This document shows positions 53,548 to 64,000 of a stretch of DNA of 64,000 nt, one piece after another. A program made the translations under genes and the position numbers. The stretch covers positions 24,633,368 to 24,697,367 of the forward strand of contig CM055106.1 of the NCBI GenBank assembly GCA_029204225.1, given 5' to 3'. Position 1 is the stretch's first letter. Every line of letters starts with the position of its first letter. This stretch comes from Diphasiastrum complanatum (taxonomy: Eukaryota > Streptophyta > Lycopodiopsida > Lycopodiales > Lycopodiaceae). Below the pieces are notes generated by a model, which saw nothing but the letters and a program-made list of their open reading frames with translations, was not told the DNA's origin and did not search any database.

Positions 53548-54380
53548 TGTTAGCAACTGTGCTAACACAGAGAAAATAAAAAAAATAATAAAACTCCGTG
53601 GCATGTGTTTTGTAAGACTACGTATGAGTATCTGTCAATAAACTTCAAGCCATGGCATGTGTTTTGTAAGTCCATGAGTAGAAGCTTAAATAATAATAAA
53701 ATAGCTTAAACTTAGATTTAGAACTTAGACTTAGGAAACTTAAAATTAGAAATATTTTATCTCAAGTTGTCCTAAGTTAAGAAAATTGAAGTCCTAAATC
53801 CTAAGTTAGAAGTTCTAGAAAGGCTAGGAACATATTAGTCCCATAAGTTAGTAGACACTTATGGAAGACCTTCCTTGCCATAAAAGGAGAGGTATTTGCA
53901 TTGTAAATAACACTTTTGAGATTAAGCTATCTTGCTCTCTATTTTGGAAAATTATCATTCTATTTCATTTGTGTTCCCCTTGGAAAGGTGCATAGCTTGA
54001 GGGAAGGTGCTCGGGCCTCCTCTTGCCTCCTTTTCATCGGTTTTATTGTGGCATGTTCATTATTGCCTATTTGTTTAGTATTAGCCGCAATCTCATTTTA
54101 TTACCCTTCGGGTGTTAATCTAGGATTAGTCTAGTCACCTTGCTAGTTGGTAAGCCTTAGCAAGGATTTTTATTGTTGCTACTAATTAGTTTATTTCCGT
54201 TTCGGGCACTAGTTGGGTAAGCCTTAGTGCTCTCATTCCTATCCATATTTCCGTTGAAGCTTATTGTAGAAACTAAAAAAGTGGATGAATCTCTACATCC
54301 CCATACTACACCCGTAAGTAGATCTAGCCACCGCACTCACTAAAAATACTTCCAACAGATAATTTTCTCCCACAAATATT
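53548..54380 (+). repeat. Gypsy N 3' LTR (right end uncertain)
   Basis: Begins TGTTAGCAACTGTGCTAAC, itself an imperfect hairpin. GGCATGTGTTTTGTAAG occurs twice (about 53602 and 53655), suggesting a 50-bp internal duplication. CTCGGGCCTCCTCTTGCC at about 54010 lies where the other LTRs have their pyrimidine tract. The end is taken as somewhere before 54400. Confidence 0.5.
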
Positions 54381-54678
54381 TTTTGATCCAAATACGGCAT
54401 TGGCATCAAAGAAAGTCAAAGATTAGCTTTCGGTAGCTTGCGTTTATTATTGAGCCGCACTCCTTGGCGAACCTTGGATGGATAGATTCCAAGCATGGGT
54501 CGACCAACACTGGTTAATGAGAGGTCCCTTCACACGCCCAAGGACTTGAAGAATATTGATCACATCAGTTTTATGGAAGATGTTATGGGCTACCTGATCC
54601 ACTAGAGGCGGGCCAGAAAATCCTTGTATAGAACCGGCAGAGTGCCGAGGGACCGACACTACTTCAGGCCGTGGGTCC
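54381..54678. other. Unassigned spacer between two LTRs
   Basis: GC-richer than its surroundings, with one short minus-strand frame and no domain. It ends exactly where the next LTR starts (GGGTCC|TGTTGG). Confidence 0.4.
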
Positions 54679-55503
54679 TGTTGGGGGTATTCCCAACATA
54701 TTGTAAATAAATAATATCAGCTAATAAAAAATGTTGCGAGGGCATGGCATCTTGCGCGTATAAGCCCATGGCCCAATGAGCACACAAGTTGAGTTGTAAA
54801 TAGAATAATAGGCTTGGGCCTTTTTGTAATTAAAATAAAACTAGAGGCCACAAAGTCAAGTTTAGAACTTAGTGTTAAACTTTTTTGAATTGGGCCCCAA
54901 TTTGGGACTCACATGAATCTTGTGATATCCAATGTACTTTTTTAGGACCCTTGGATTAAGTTGGGTCCAAGATGAGTGGATAGGATTAGTGTACATATTA
55001 TCCAATAGTATTTTGGGCAAAGGCCTTCCCCATTTATAAAAAGACACCTCATGTACTCTATTTTCATGCCTAATGAGAAGGAGGAAACTCTACCAAATTT
55101 TGGAGAGAAGCATCCTCATTTGCTATTCACTACTTGCTAATGCTCTTGCTTGTGTTCTGTATTGCTTTCTATTTTATGCTTATTGGTTGTCATAGTTAAT
55201 GTTTTTCCACTTGCAAGCATAAGGAGCATTTGAGCTAACCTCCCTCCCTACTCTATCACTCTCCCTTTCTCTCTTCTCCTCCCTACCTCTTCTCTTCTTC
55301 TATTTCCATTCTAAAATCATGATGAATGTTATTTTAATGGAGTAGAGTTAGTGGAGGGTAGTGTTAGTGGCGAGTAGAGTTAAGGGAGAAAGTACTAAAA
55401 TAACTAAAAGTAGCATCTTTGCATAGTTAGGTGCCTATCCTAGCGATCTAACCCTTTTTGACAGGTGAAAGGGCTGTTCACCGGCCATATCTACATCCCT
55501 ACA
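54679..55503 (+). repeat. Tat-family LTR, apparently solo, next to copia M
   Basis: 825 bp, TGTTGGGGGTATTCCC to ATCCCTACA, very close to the gypsy H LTR in plan: GCGAGGGCATGGCATC block, the CTCTCCCTTTCTCTCTTC tract at 55246-55310 and the terminal CCCTACA. No PBS follows; copia M coding sequence starts at the next base. The flanking five bases (GGTCC and ATAAG) do not match, so a target duplication is absent and the junction may come from recombination. Confidence 0.85.
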
Positions 55504-56115
55504 ATAAGCAAGGAAATCTAACTCTAGATGAGGATGGTGTTGATGTTCAAAACACAAATGATGATGCTACACATGACTTTTCACAAAGAGTACTTCACAT
55601 CTTTGTTGGCATATGGAGATGACAAGAGGGTGATCTACATGGCCAATGATGGTGAGTGTGCAATCAAAGGGATTGGCACAATTCCTATTTCTCTCTCCAC
55701 AAATAGGAATGTTCAGTTGAAGGATTTTTTGTTCATGTGCCTTCCATTACTAAGAACTTACTTAGTGTTAAATAGGGGTCTTAAGGTTGAGCTTGATGGT
55801 GATACATGCTTGATCAAGAAAATGGATATTGTGATTGCAAGAGGCAAAAGGCAAGGTAAGTTATTCAAACTTGATACTTGTGTTATTGCTAACCAAGATG
55901 GATGTGTTGCAAAAGAGAAAATTTCAATTCAAGAGGTACGGCACAAGAGAATGGGGCATCTCAACTTCAACTCATTGGAGGATGGCAAGAAAGCAAGTTG
56001 TGATTGGTCTTCCAAGTTCCTTAACAAGCATCAATCATATTTGTGAGCAATGTGCTTTGTCAAAGTCACATATATTACCTTATAAAATATCTAAATCATG
56101 TAACCTTTATTGATG
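55504..56115 (+). pseudogene. Copia M protease tail and integrase zinc domain
   Basis: Begins in the acidic linker after gag (SNLTLDEDGVDVQNTNDDA, as in copia A), then jumps to HKEYFTSLLAYGDDKRVIYM. The protease DSG active site is therefore deleted. IKGIGTIPISLS, KDFLFMCLPLLRTYLVLNRG and GKLFKLDT follow, then the HHCC-type VRHKRMGHLNFNSL and, in another frame, CEQCALSKSH near 56045. Confidence 0.82.
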
Positions 56116-57449
56116 ATTTTAGTAGATTTTGTTGGGTATATGTACTAAAGAGCAAGGATGAAGTGTATGATGTCTTTGTTAAGTTCAAGATTGCAAGAGA
56201 GGTCCAATTCTCTACCAAAATCAAGTGCTTGAGGAGTGACAATGGCGGTGATTATAATTTTACCAAATTTAAAACTTTTTGTGATGAGCATGGGATCAAG
56301 AGGGAGTACACAAGTCCAAGGACACCACAACAAAATGGAGTGGCCAAGAGAAAGAATAGAACCTTATGCGAAGGAGCAAAAGCCATGAGATTAGGAGCTA
56401 ATCATCCAAAACCATTTTGGGATCAAGTCTTATTGTGTGTTAATTTTCTGTGCAATAGTTGGCCAAGTGCTATGTTGGATGGAAAAACCCCTTTTGAGGT
56501 ATTGTATGGTAGAAGGCCGAGTGTCAAGCTCTTGAAAATTTTTGGATGTATTTGCTATATCAACATAACTCTTGATGATAGGACCAAGGAGGATCCATCT
56601 TTAAAGAAAGACATTTTTGTTGGATATAATGAGATAAGTAAAGCTTACAAGGTTTACATTTTTCCTTCTAATAAATTGATCATTCGAAGAGATGTCATTT
56701 TTTATGAGGGAAATATTTCAAAGGTTTCTTCAAGTGGTGATGTTGTGGTTGGATCTAACAATCTTGATGTTGAAGACACGGATGATAGTACTTTGGATGA
56801 TGACATTGATGAAAGGCCTTCATCAAGTCAAAAGCCAAGGAGGACATCAAGACAAAGGCGAACACCTTCAAGGCTCACTTATGATGAGAAAGGTAAGACA
56901 GTTGTTGGTGGAACAAAATATGCTTTCCTAACCTCTTTTGATGAACCTATATGTGTAGATGAGGCAAGGCAAAAAGAGGAGTGGATCCAAGCAATGGATC
57001 TTGAGTATCAAGCTCTTATGAAGAACAACACATGGAGATTGGTGGAACTTCCAAAGGATAAGAAAGTTGTTGGATGCAAGTGGATCTTCAAGATGAAGAC
57101 AAACCAAGATGGATCAATCAACAAACACAAAGCAAGGTTGGTGGCCACGGGATATGCACAAAAACATGGTATTGACTATCATGAGACCTTTGCACCCATG
57201 GCAAAGATGGTAAGCATTTGGGTCATCATCTCTCTTGATACTCTATTTGGTTGGGATCTATGGCAATTGGATATCACTAATGCATTTTTTAATGACAATC
57301 TTGAGGAAGAAGTATACATAGAGCAATCCGAGGGCTACATCTCAAATCATGTTTGTTATTTGCAAAAGAGATTGTATGGTCTTAAGCAAGCTCCAAGGAG
57401 TTGGTATGCTAAGCCACATTTCTACTCTCTCAAAATTTTGCTATGTTAG
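56043..57449 (+). pseudogene. Copia M integrase core and partial RT
   Basis: A long 468-codon frame. The integrase core has FIDDFSRFCWVYVLK (D) and KCLRSDNGGDYNF (D), but the catalytic Glu is Lys in NGVAKRKNRT; copia A has VAERKNRT. The linker RRTSRQRRTPSRLTYDEKGK is basic. RT begins GCKWIFKMKTNQDGSINKHK and has LWQLDITNAFFNDNLEEEVY with the first catalytic Asp and CYLQKRLYGLKQAPRSWY. It stops at 57447-57449, before YVDD. The missing Glu and truncated RT make it inert despite the open frame. Confidence 0.88.
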
Positions 57450-58620
57450 ATAAATTTAAAATTTTAGAAACCTTTAATGTTTTATTCAAAAAAAATACAA
57501 TTTAAAATATTTTGATATCATCTTAAAAGTTTGCATGCAATTTACTGTTAATATCTTAGCATTTAAAAAAATGTTAAAAATTAAAAAACAAAAAAATCTG
57601 TTACCTAACTAATATAGATTATTAATAAACTTAAATATCACAAAAATATTCAAAATCATTTTCAAGAGAATTATTTTCAAAATAAATACAATCATCTTCT
57701 AAAAGAGATAAAAATATCAATATACATAATTTTGATCAATATTTTTACAATACAATCAGAAATTTTTAACTATATCATTTGGATAAGAACTAGTAGGTCT
57801 ACCAACATTTGTATATGTTGGAGCCATTGCCTGATTATGAATAACTAGATTTGTATCTGTTGGAACCATGGTCTAAAATTGAGTAGTTATTTTCTTAATT
57901 TAGAAGTGTAACAAGACTTCTAGTCTGTATTTCATTCAGATTATTGCACCACTTTATTTTTTTCAGCTTTTACAATCTGTTTATTCATTCTTGAACCCAC
58001 ATATCACTTTTCTTTTATCTAAATAAAATTGTTTGTAACACACTTTACATTATTTGTGAATTATCAAATTGTTTTTATATTTTAATTTTTAATTATATTT
58101 TTCAGATTTTATTTTGATATTGAGTTTTTAAATTTTTATATTTATTCTAAAATTTTTAATTTCTTAAATTTTTATTTTTTTATTTTCTGTTTTAATTGAG
58201 TTTTTTGAATTTTAATTTTATTTTTATATTTTATTTGATATTTATAATTTTTTATTTTTATGATATTTTAATTTTTTTTAATTTTTTAATTTTTTAATTG
58301 TTTAATTTTTTTATATTCTGATATTTTAATATTTTAATTTTATGATTTTTTCTTAATTTAATAGTTTTATAATTTTTATGATTATAAAATTTTGTAATTT
58401 TAAGATTTTAGTTTTTTAAATTTTAATTTTTTTTTAGTTTTTTTAAGTTTTTAAATCTATTGACTTTTTAATGTTAGCTTTTAAATCATTTATAAATTTT
58501 TTTTAATTTTTTTTTGATTTTTTTTTAAATTTTTTGTAGTTTTTTTTTAATTTTTATCATTTTTTAAGAAGAAATTTAGTTTTATATTTTTATTTTCTAA
58601 GTTTTAATTTATAAGTTTTC
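57450..58620. other. Extremely AT-rich, low-complexity block
   Basis: From about 58080 to 58570 the plus strand is almost entirely T and A in runs such as TTTTAATTTTT, with poly-T of 8-9. No gene. It may be a scaffold-attachment-like or degenerate A/T repeat region. Confidence 0.7.
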
Positions 58621-58627
58621 TCTCGAC

Positions 58628-58740
58628 CTATGCTTAGCGTAGATCTTATGAGGTCTAGAAAAGGCTTACGTTGAGCATATGTCCAGTGTGAACGCATGAG
58701 CATTCATGTCGAGCATAAGTCCTATGCTGTGAGCATAAGT
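58628..58740. repeat. Second cluster of TATGCT/AGCATA palindromes
   Basis: CTATGCTTAGCGTAG at 58628-58642, GCTTACGTTGAGCATATG near 58663-58682, CATGTCGAGCATAAG near 58705-58720 and CCTATGCTGTGAGCATAAG near 58721-58740. They resemble the cluster at 2148-2909 and lie 120 bp upstream of the dispersed repeat. Confidence 0.6.
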
Positions 58741-58861
58741 CGAGATAATAGTTGTGTTAAAAAGAATGTTTTGTTCCGACATAATTTTCAAAATGGCATG
58801 TAGTCAATATTGGAGTAATTCTAGATATTTTGTTTCTCTTCAACACAATGTCTTTAATACT

Positions 58862-59272
58862 TGAGTGCATTCAGACATAGTAAGACGTGCACAAATCTGA
58901 ACATGATCTAAACTAGTTCGATGTGATATATTAGGTGACCACAATTGGTTATCTAGGATAGAACTTTGTCTTCATATTAAAGGCTATATTTTGTGCTTAT
59001 ATCACTTGACATTTTTACATTAAGGATCTTTTCGAAACTTTTCGCAACCTGTTTGAAATAGGAAAGAATCGGCTATGTTGGAAAAGAATAGGGTTTTGTT
59101 TTTTTACTTGTTTTTACTCCTTGCCTTTTGCTAAAGGAAAACCAAGTGTTGTTTTAAGTGTCTGGAGAGTGATTATACCTATACAATGATGATATGAACA
59201 ATTGATGATCAATACACTTGAACGACTAAGGACTCAATGAGACATTGAGATACGTCACACAATGCACATGCT
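58862..59272 (+). repeat. Uninterrupted copy of the dispersed repeat split by copia B
   Basis: Left part matches 7980-8201 and right part matches 14029-14248, joined here at GAAATAGGAAAGAATCGGC without any insert. It gives the pre-insertion structure of the copia B target. Its function is unknown. Confidence 0.75.
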
Positions 59273-62200
59273 GTAGTTTTCTCATGGATTGAGCCATGAT
59301 TCTAGTGTATTACTTGCAATATACATGCAGCTCGAAGTATGCTTTGAGAGACAATACTCTTTGGAACACAAGGGAGTAGGTTGAGAAAAACCCTTCTAAA
59401 AATTATGTTTGGGGTTGAAGCTCTACTGCTGAGCCATAGGGCAAACGACTGGGGGTTCCATTGTTGCTAGAGAAGCCATCTTTGCCAAAAAAATTCCTAA
59501 AAATTATCCATCACTACCAAAGAAGCCATCTTTGAGCCCAAATTTATCTCAAAATTATGTGCGAGCTCGTAGCTCTATTGTTGAGCAAGATTCCAATTTC
59601 TAGGCTACTTTAATATTTTTCAACTGAATACAAAATTCCGAGGTCTCTATTTTCCACAATGTTGCCAACTGATCATTCAAAGCTCCAACAACTCATCAGG
59701 ATTCAGATTCCTGCATTTTAGCAGCTACACCTATCTTTCAATTTCTTTTGGCATGTTGAGTGCTATTATAGTTATGCATAAGTATCAAAATTCAGATACC
59801 CTCAGTGTTGCAAACAGTCGTTTTTACCATAACATATAACGTGGAGACAGGTAGAGACTTAACAATGTCTATTAGGCTGCAAGGAACGATCGAGAGCATG
59901 CTATAAAATTAACCAGCTTTCATGCACTGTCAATGCTCTCCACAATGAGTGTATGATGCTTAAGAGTTGTTCTTCGGTGACATGCACGACACTGCTCACA
60001 AAAGTTTTTTGCTAAGATGGTCACAACATGAACAAAATCCCCAGGATCGGAGCGAAACAAAAAAGAGAGAACAGACTGGAATGGTCACTTTGCTAGCATT
60101 TTCAAAAACCGCAACCATGCCATCATTAATAGCACATCTAAGGTATGAAGAAATGATTCTTAACAAGATGATCAATATATAATGGTTTTGCCACTTTTGT
60201 GAGATTATGAACACTGAATAGAACACCTGAGGACTTAACATGGAGAAAAGATTCTCAAGCAATTGCCACATGGTGGTGGATGCATGGAAATTTATTTTCT
60301 TTTCTAGAAAGAAGAAAGTCCAGCAGCAAGACCTTATAATCATTTGCAAAGATAGATTGGGTGTCAAGATCACTATCTTACGAAGTTAAGCTCAACACGT
60401 CAAAATAGACAATCTTGTGCACTAGAAAAATTAATGTTGTCATACACGTGTTTCTTTTGTGACATCAGGCACTTGCTAAGTGGAGAATTTGATTTAGTGA
60501 AGAAAACATGTGATACTGGTAGACTCCTGCAGATCTACTAAAATGTTTTAGAAGAATAGTAGGACGGAGTGGAGTGCTAATGCATAGGACTTGGTGCAAT
60601 GGTCATTTTATATACAGGTAAGGCAAGTGTAAGGAAAAGAACAGATATTTAGCTAATATATTGAGGTACCATTGGGTGAGGCTTTCTGCTTATGAACAGA
60701 AAGACAAAGGTAGATATGTGCTCATTATTGTAGCAGTCCTACGTGTTCCTATGCAACAAAATATTTTCCATGCATAGCTTAAGGACATTCCTGGCAAGGG
60801 TAGTGAATTGCTGGTGCAAGCACTTTACGAAAGATTTGGGGACATGATATAGCTTCACGTTGTTCATCAATCATGTTCTTAGTTTTGGGATAGGTTTGTT
60901 TTTCTCATCAAATGAGAAAGGCAAATGCCAAAGAAGATTTCACTTAGTAATAGCTTTGTGGTATTTTCTATGGTGCTAGAAAACCTAAGCTACTCTATGG
61001 AAAGTGAATTGAACTCCAATTTGAGTTATTCTATTTACCTTGAGAAACTTTACCAATCTCTAAAAGGGTTTTATACGAGAAGATGATGTGGGTCTAGTTG
61101 CTAACATTGTTTAAGAAGTTCGGCTAGTTTTGGTGATTTGGAGCTGTATTTGGGATTTTTATAATTTGGTTGTTAAAAAATCATTTTCAAGCTGCCTACT
61201 TTTTGTTTGAATTTGTGGTCCAGCTAGATTCCCACCAAAAATGATCAAATAAATGAACGACGTGCATTTTAAAACAAATATGACTATTATTCATTGCCAC
61301 CAACAACAACTCTTCTAGAAATTGACCATCGTGTCACGATGAGTCAGAGAACTCTCACCATAAATTTGTGCGTACCCTTGGCCTTATAATGTCCTCAAGC
61401 TGCTAGGCAATACCTATCACTAATTGTTATTGGCACTATCTATGTATTGAAGTGCGATGTATTTAGAACACCACAAGCCCTGATCAAACACCAAAGCAAA
61501 CAGAAACACATATTGGCATGAAATTGGCACCCACTAGGCCTATTTGATTATAATGGCGCTAAAAAAACAACATAATTTGAGAACGGAATCTGCATTTTTT
61601 TTTTCTCAAAACTCGGTTTCAGTAAAAAAGTAAATGCATGTTGGCTCCTAAAAAACTGATACTCCCTTTCTTAGGTAAGAGAATATTATGTCCCAATACT
61701 TCATGAAATAATGGGAGCGTTGTAATAGCTAAAATTCTTTGAGAATGGAATCGGAGTTTGGTGACCAGAGCTCAATCGCAATGAGAATCTGAAGGATGTT
61801 GGCTTCCAAAAGCTCAAAGTAGGAAAAGATTGTTGAATCATAAATGTCAAAGTGGTACAAGAAAACCTTAAATCTGTTGGAGGTTGTAGAAGCAGCATTT
61901 TTCAATAAAGTTTTGGAATTGCAACGTGGTAGAGCTATAGGTAGGTATTTGGGCCCTTGAAACGCAGGGTAATAAGATCGTGATCCCCAACAAATTCAAC
62001 GATATCTCTTCAAGCGAGCACAAGAAGAGGGTGATCATGGAAGGTCTTCTGTAGAGGAATCATAATGTTCCAATCTGGTAATTTCAAATCCGGCTCAGCA
62101 CTGGTTTTCGATCAATGTGTGGAAGGCAGCTATAATGCTACCACCAGATCCAATCAGATATCATAGAATTTTTTAACAAGCTAAGTGAGGTTCTGCCATT

Positions 62201-62611
62201 TGCTGCAGTCCTTAAGAGCTTGTGACAAATATTCGGAGGCATGGCAAGCAGTTGGTCAGGACTGCACACAGGATTAATTATCAAGAATTAGCAATTTGGA
62301 AGATACTATTCAAGCAATCCATCCAACTGCTTCAACATCAAAATTAGCAACATGACTAGCTGCATGCTAAATCATGTACAGTATATGAGCTAAAATTTGA
62401 GTACTTTGACCCATGAGATTTTGCAACTTACTTAACCTAAAGTACATAACAAAATAATTCTCTTCAATGCATATGGATCTTTCATGTTTTCACACTAGAT
62501 GGTTAGACTTTGAAAATAGTTTTTGCATACGCTTATTTGGAATCATTTTTCACAAGAGCCACTTTTGCAACGTAGAACAAAATGCTAAACAAAATAGAGT
62601 GGAAAAGAGTG

Positions 62612-62613
<2 letters not shown>
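59273..62613. other. Unassigned DNA
   Basis: 3.3 kb without a recognised gene or element. Only short open frames without domains; the longest (minus, 59996-60373) is hydrophobic by chance composition. Base composition is more balanced than in the AT-rich block. It may hold decayed elements below eye-detection or promoter and intron DNA of a gene outside the window. Confidence 0.4.
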
Positions 62614-62685
<72 letters not shown>

Positions 62686-62704
62686 ACACACACACACACA
62701 CACA
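62614..62704. repeat. Compound microsatellite (CT)n-(AC)n
   Basis: About 34 CT units (62614-62682) followed by about 10 AC units (62684-62704). Leucine/serine reading frames across it are artefacts. Confidence 0.97.
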
Positions 62705-62754
62705 ACTCACCTTATCTTTGATAGACTTTGGGGACAATCAGAAAGTGCGATGAC

Positions 62755-62935
62755 AGATTGATTGTGAATCCGTGCAAAAGCAGGTGCGCTATCAATCCAA
62801 AAGCACCCACAGCCACAGCACAACATTGAGAGGAAAATCAAAATGCCACCAGATAGATTGATTGTGAATCCGTGCAAAAGCAGGTGTGCTATCAAACCAG
62901 CCTGCGCCCACAGCCACAGCCACAGCGCGACATAG
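62755..62935 (+). repeat. Direct duplication with exact 100-bp period
   Basis: AGATTGATTGTGAATCCGTG at 62755 recurs at 62855, and both are followed by CAAAAGCAGGTG, CGCTATCAA or TGCTATCAA and CCCACAGCCACAGC. The first copy also forms the left arm of an inverted repeat with 63871-63949. Confidence 0.88.
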
Positions 62936-62944
62936 GAAATGCGA

Positions 62945-62946
<2 letters not shown>

Positions 62947-62980
<34 letters not shown>

Positions 62981-62994
62981 GGGGAAGAGAGTGG

Positions 62995-63021
<27 letters not shown>
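62947..63021. repeat. (AG)n with G15 run
   Basis: About 12 AG units, then G at 62970-62984, then a second AG stretch of about 12 units (62998-63021). The G15 run could form a quadruplex and is a likely assembly weak point. Confidence 0.95.
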
Positions 63022-63027
<6 letters not shown>

Positions 63028-63870
63028 AGTTTTTTAGGGTTACAATTTTTTAGGATTATGAGAACGTTCGAGTGAGAGAGTCCGGGCTCTCGCGAGCCTC
63101 GTCTCTTGGGGACATGATTCGGATAACAAGCGGTGCAGTTGCCTGTCCGTCGCGTGTCCCCAAAGCACCTACTGCTACCTGCCCGCTGTAGATTGAGGCT
63201 GTCCGCTACCCATTCTTCTACCCGTCGTCCTGCCCGCCCAAAACCCAGCCACGCACATATGCTAGTCACATGGCTGTGCAATTGTTTGTCCCATAATTTT
63301 TTCGGAAGAAATTATCTTCATGTATATTTCCAGAAATGATCCGAAGTCTCCTATTTACGCGTGTGGGAGAGACGTGCTTGTCAAAAATGGATCCTGGGAC
63401 CCTGGCACATTGCATGTTGTGCTCATCGAAAATCCGGGGACCAGGGAAATTACGTGCCCCAAGTTGCTCCCGGACCTCATAGTCATAGCTTTGCGAGTCC
63501 CCCGGAAAATCGGCCTCCAGTTTTCCTAGTCCCAAAATAAAAAATACTCGAAAAACAGACGAGGGTCAGACAAAAATTGGGTCCCGAGACCCTGCCACTC
63601 ACGCCCCACTAAAAACAAAAAATAATAGGTTGCTAGTTGTCCCGGGCACCTTGAACAAGTGTCACGTTTGCAATGGCCCACCCATTACCGTGGTCTACGT
63701 GCCAATAAGCGCCAAAATGCAAGCGAGGAGAAGCAACGAAGGAGGAGTAGAAGCAACAAAGGAGGGAGCATGTGTGTGAAAGGGATAAGACGGAACTTGC
63801 CGACAAAAGGGAATAAAGCAGCGCTCTGCTAGCATTAGTATTGGTGTTTGTAACATTTTTAGACGGATCA
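63022..63870. other. GC-richer interior of the inverted-repeat element, no gene seen
   Basis: Overlapping short frames occur on both strands (for example 63266-63535 minus and 63320-63529 plus), all without domains. GGGACCCTGGCA- and CCCGAGACCCTGCCA-type words at about 63396 and 63583 recur. Confidence 0.4.
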
Positions 63871-64000
63871 TTCTGGTGGCATAATGCTTTTCCTCTCAAC
63901 GTTGTGGCTGTGGCTGTAGGCTGGATTGATAGCACATCTGCTTTTGCACACATGCTTTTATACATACATCTCTACGTTGGCCATGTGATTCATCAATTGA

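Larger units (their letters stand above)
62772..63949. mobile_element. Candidate terminal-inverted-repeat element, ~1.18 kb
   Basis: The left arm 62772-62853 (GTGCAAAAGCAG...GCTATCAATCCA...ACAGCCACAG...TTGAGAGGAAAA...ATGCCACCAGA) is found inverted at 63871-63949 with about 85% identity by eye. The interior is GC-richer, non-coding and contains AG and G runs. Long inverted arms without a transposase suggest a foldback or MITE-like element. No target duplication was found at the outer edges, and the arms run inward further than outward. Local inversion of a duplicated segment is the alternative. Confidence 0.45.

Noticed and set aside
59996-60373. 125-codon hydrophobic minus-strand frame
   Set aside because: No domain, no clear start context and no neighbouring gene signals; compatible with chance in AT-rich DNA.

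Overview
The window looks like repeat-dominated, AT-rich nuclear DNA from a land plant with a large genome. Spliceosomal introns, plant-type LTR retrotransposons with tRNA-iMet and tRNA-Asp primer binding sites, long CT microsatellites and very low gene density all point that way. A gymnosperm or fern would fit, but the sequence does not settle which. There are no bacterial operons, CRISPR arrays, rRNA genes or convincing tRNA genes.

Layout. 0-2.1 kb: an outward-running Ty1/copia fragment and unassigned DNA. 2.1-5.6 kb: the most unusual locus, a decayed intron-containing gene with a DNTTRENKN / GHTHDQID signature that I assign to the eukaryotic DUF7869 family. A cluster of 15-bp palindromes (YTATGCT-N-AGCATAR) and a telo-box lie upstream. 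A shorter paralogue with the intron at the same place lies at 15.1-15.65 kb. 5.67-7.03 kb: internally deleted copia element A. 8.2-14.03 kb: copia element B, young and almost complete, with two LTRs and a 5-bp target duplication, inserted into an older dispersed repeat whose uninterrupted relative is at 58.9-59.3 kb. B carries an inverted RNase H/PPT/U3 segment between its 5' LTR and PBS. 16.7-18.0 kb: a small intronless gene for a putative membrane protein, possibly DUF4408/DUF761-like, and the best candidate host gene. 19.9-23.0 kb: copia C (+). 23.0-25.4 kb: copia D (-).

25.4-33.66 kb: Ty3/gypsy element K (-), with a Tat/Athila-type Asp PBS, split by a solo LTR at 28.6-29.4 kb. 33.66-37.9 kb: gypsy J (+) pol followed by an additional 3' ORF. 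37.87-41.07 kb: gypsy F (+), whose leader carries seven 150-bp tandem repeats. 41.07-42.2 kb: copia E (-). 42.25-45.33 kb: a gypsy gag fragment, then gypsy H (+). 45.33-51.3 kb: chromovirus-like gypsy I (-). 52.07-54.4 kb: gypsy N (+), with gag and an additional ORF but no pol. 54.68-55.5 kb: a Tat-family LTR. 55.5-57.45 kb: copia M (+). 57.45-58.6 kb: extremely AT-rich DNA. 58.6-62.6 kb: dispersed repeats and unassigned DNA. 62.6-64 kb: microsatellites and a candidate terminal-inverted-repeat element in GC-richer DNA.

Nothing here works together as a pathway. The genes are layered retroelement proteins (gag, protease, integrase, RT, RNase H), almost all broken, and the nesting gives a relative chronology. 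The points most worth following up are the DUF7869 locus with its palindromes, the rearranged copia B, the extra ORFs of the Tat-like elements and the leader satellite of gypsy F.
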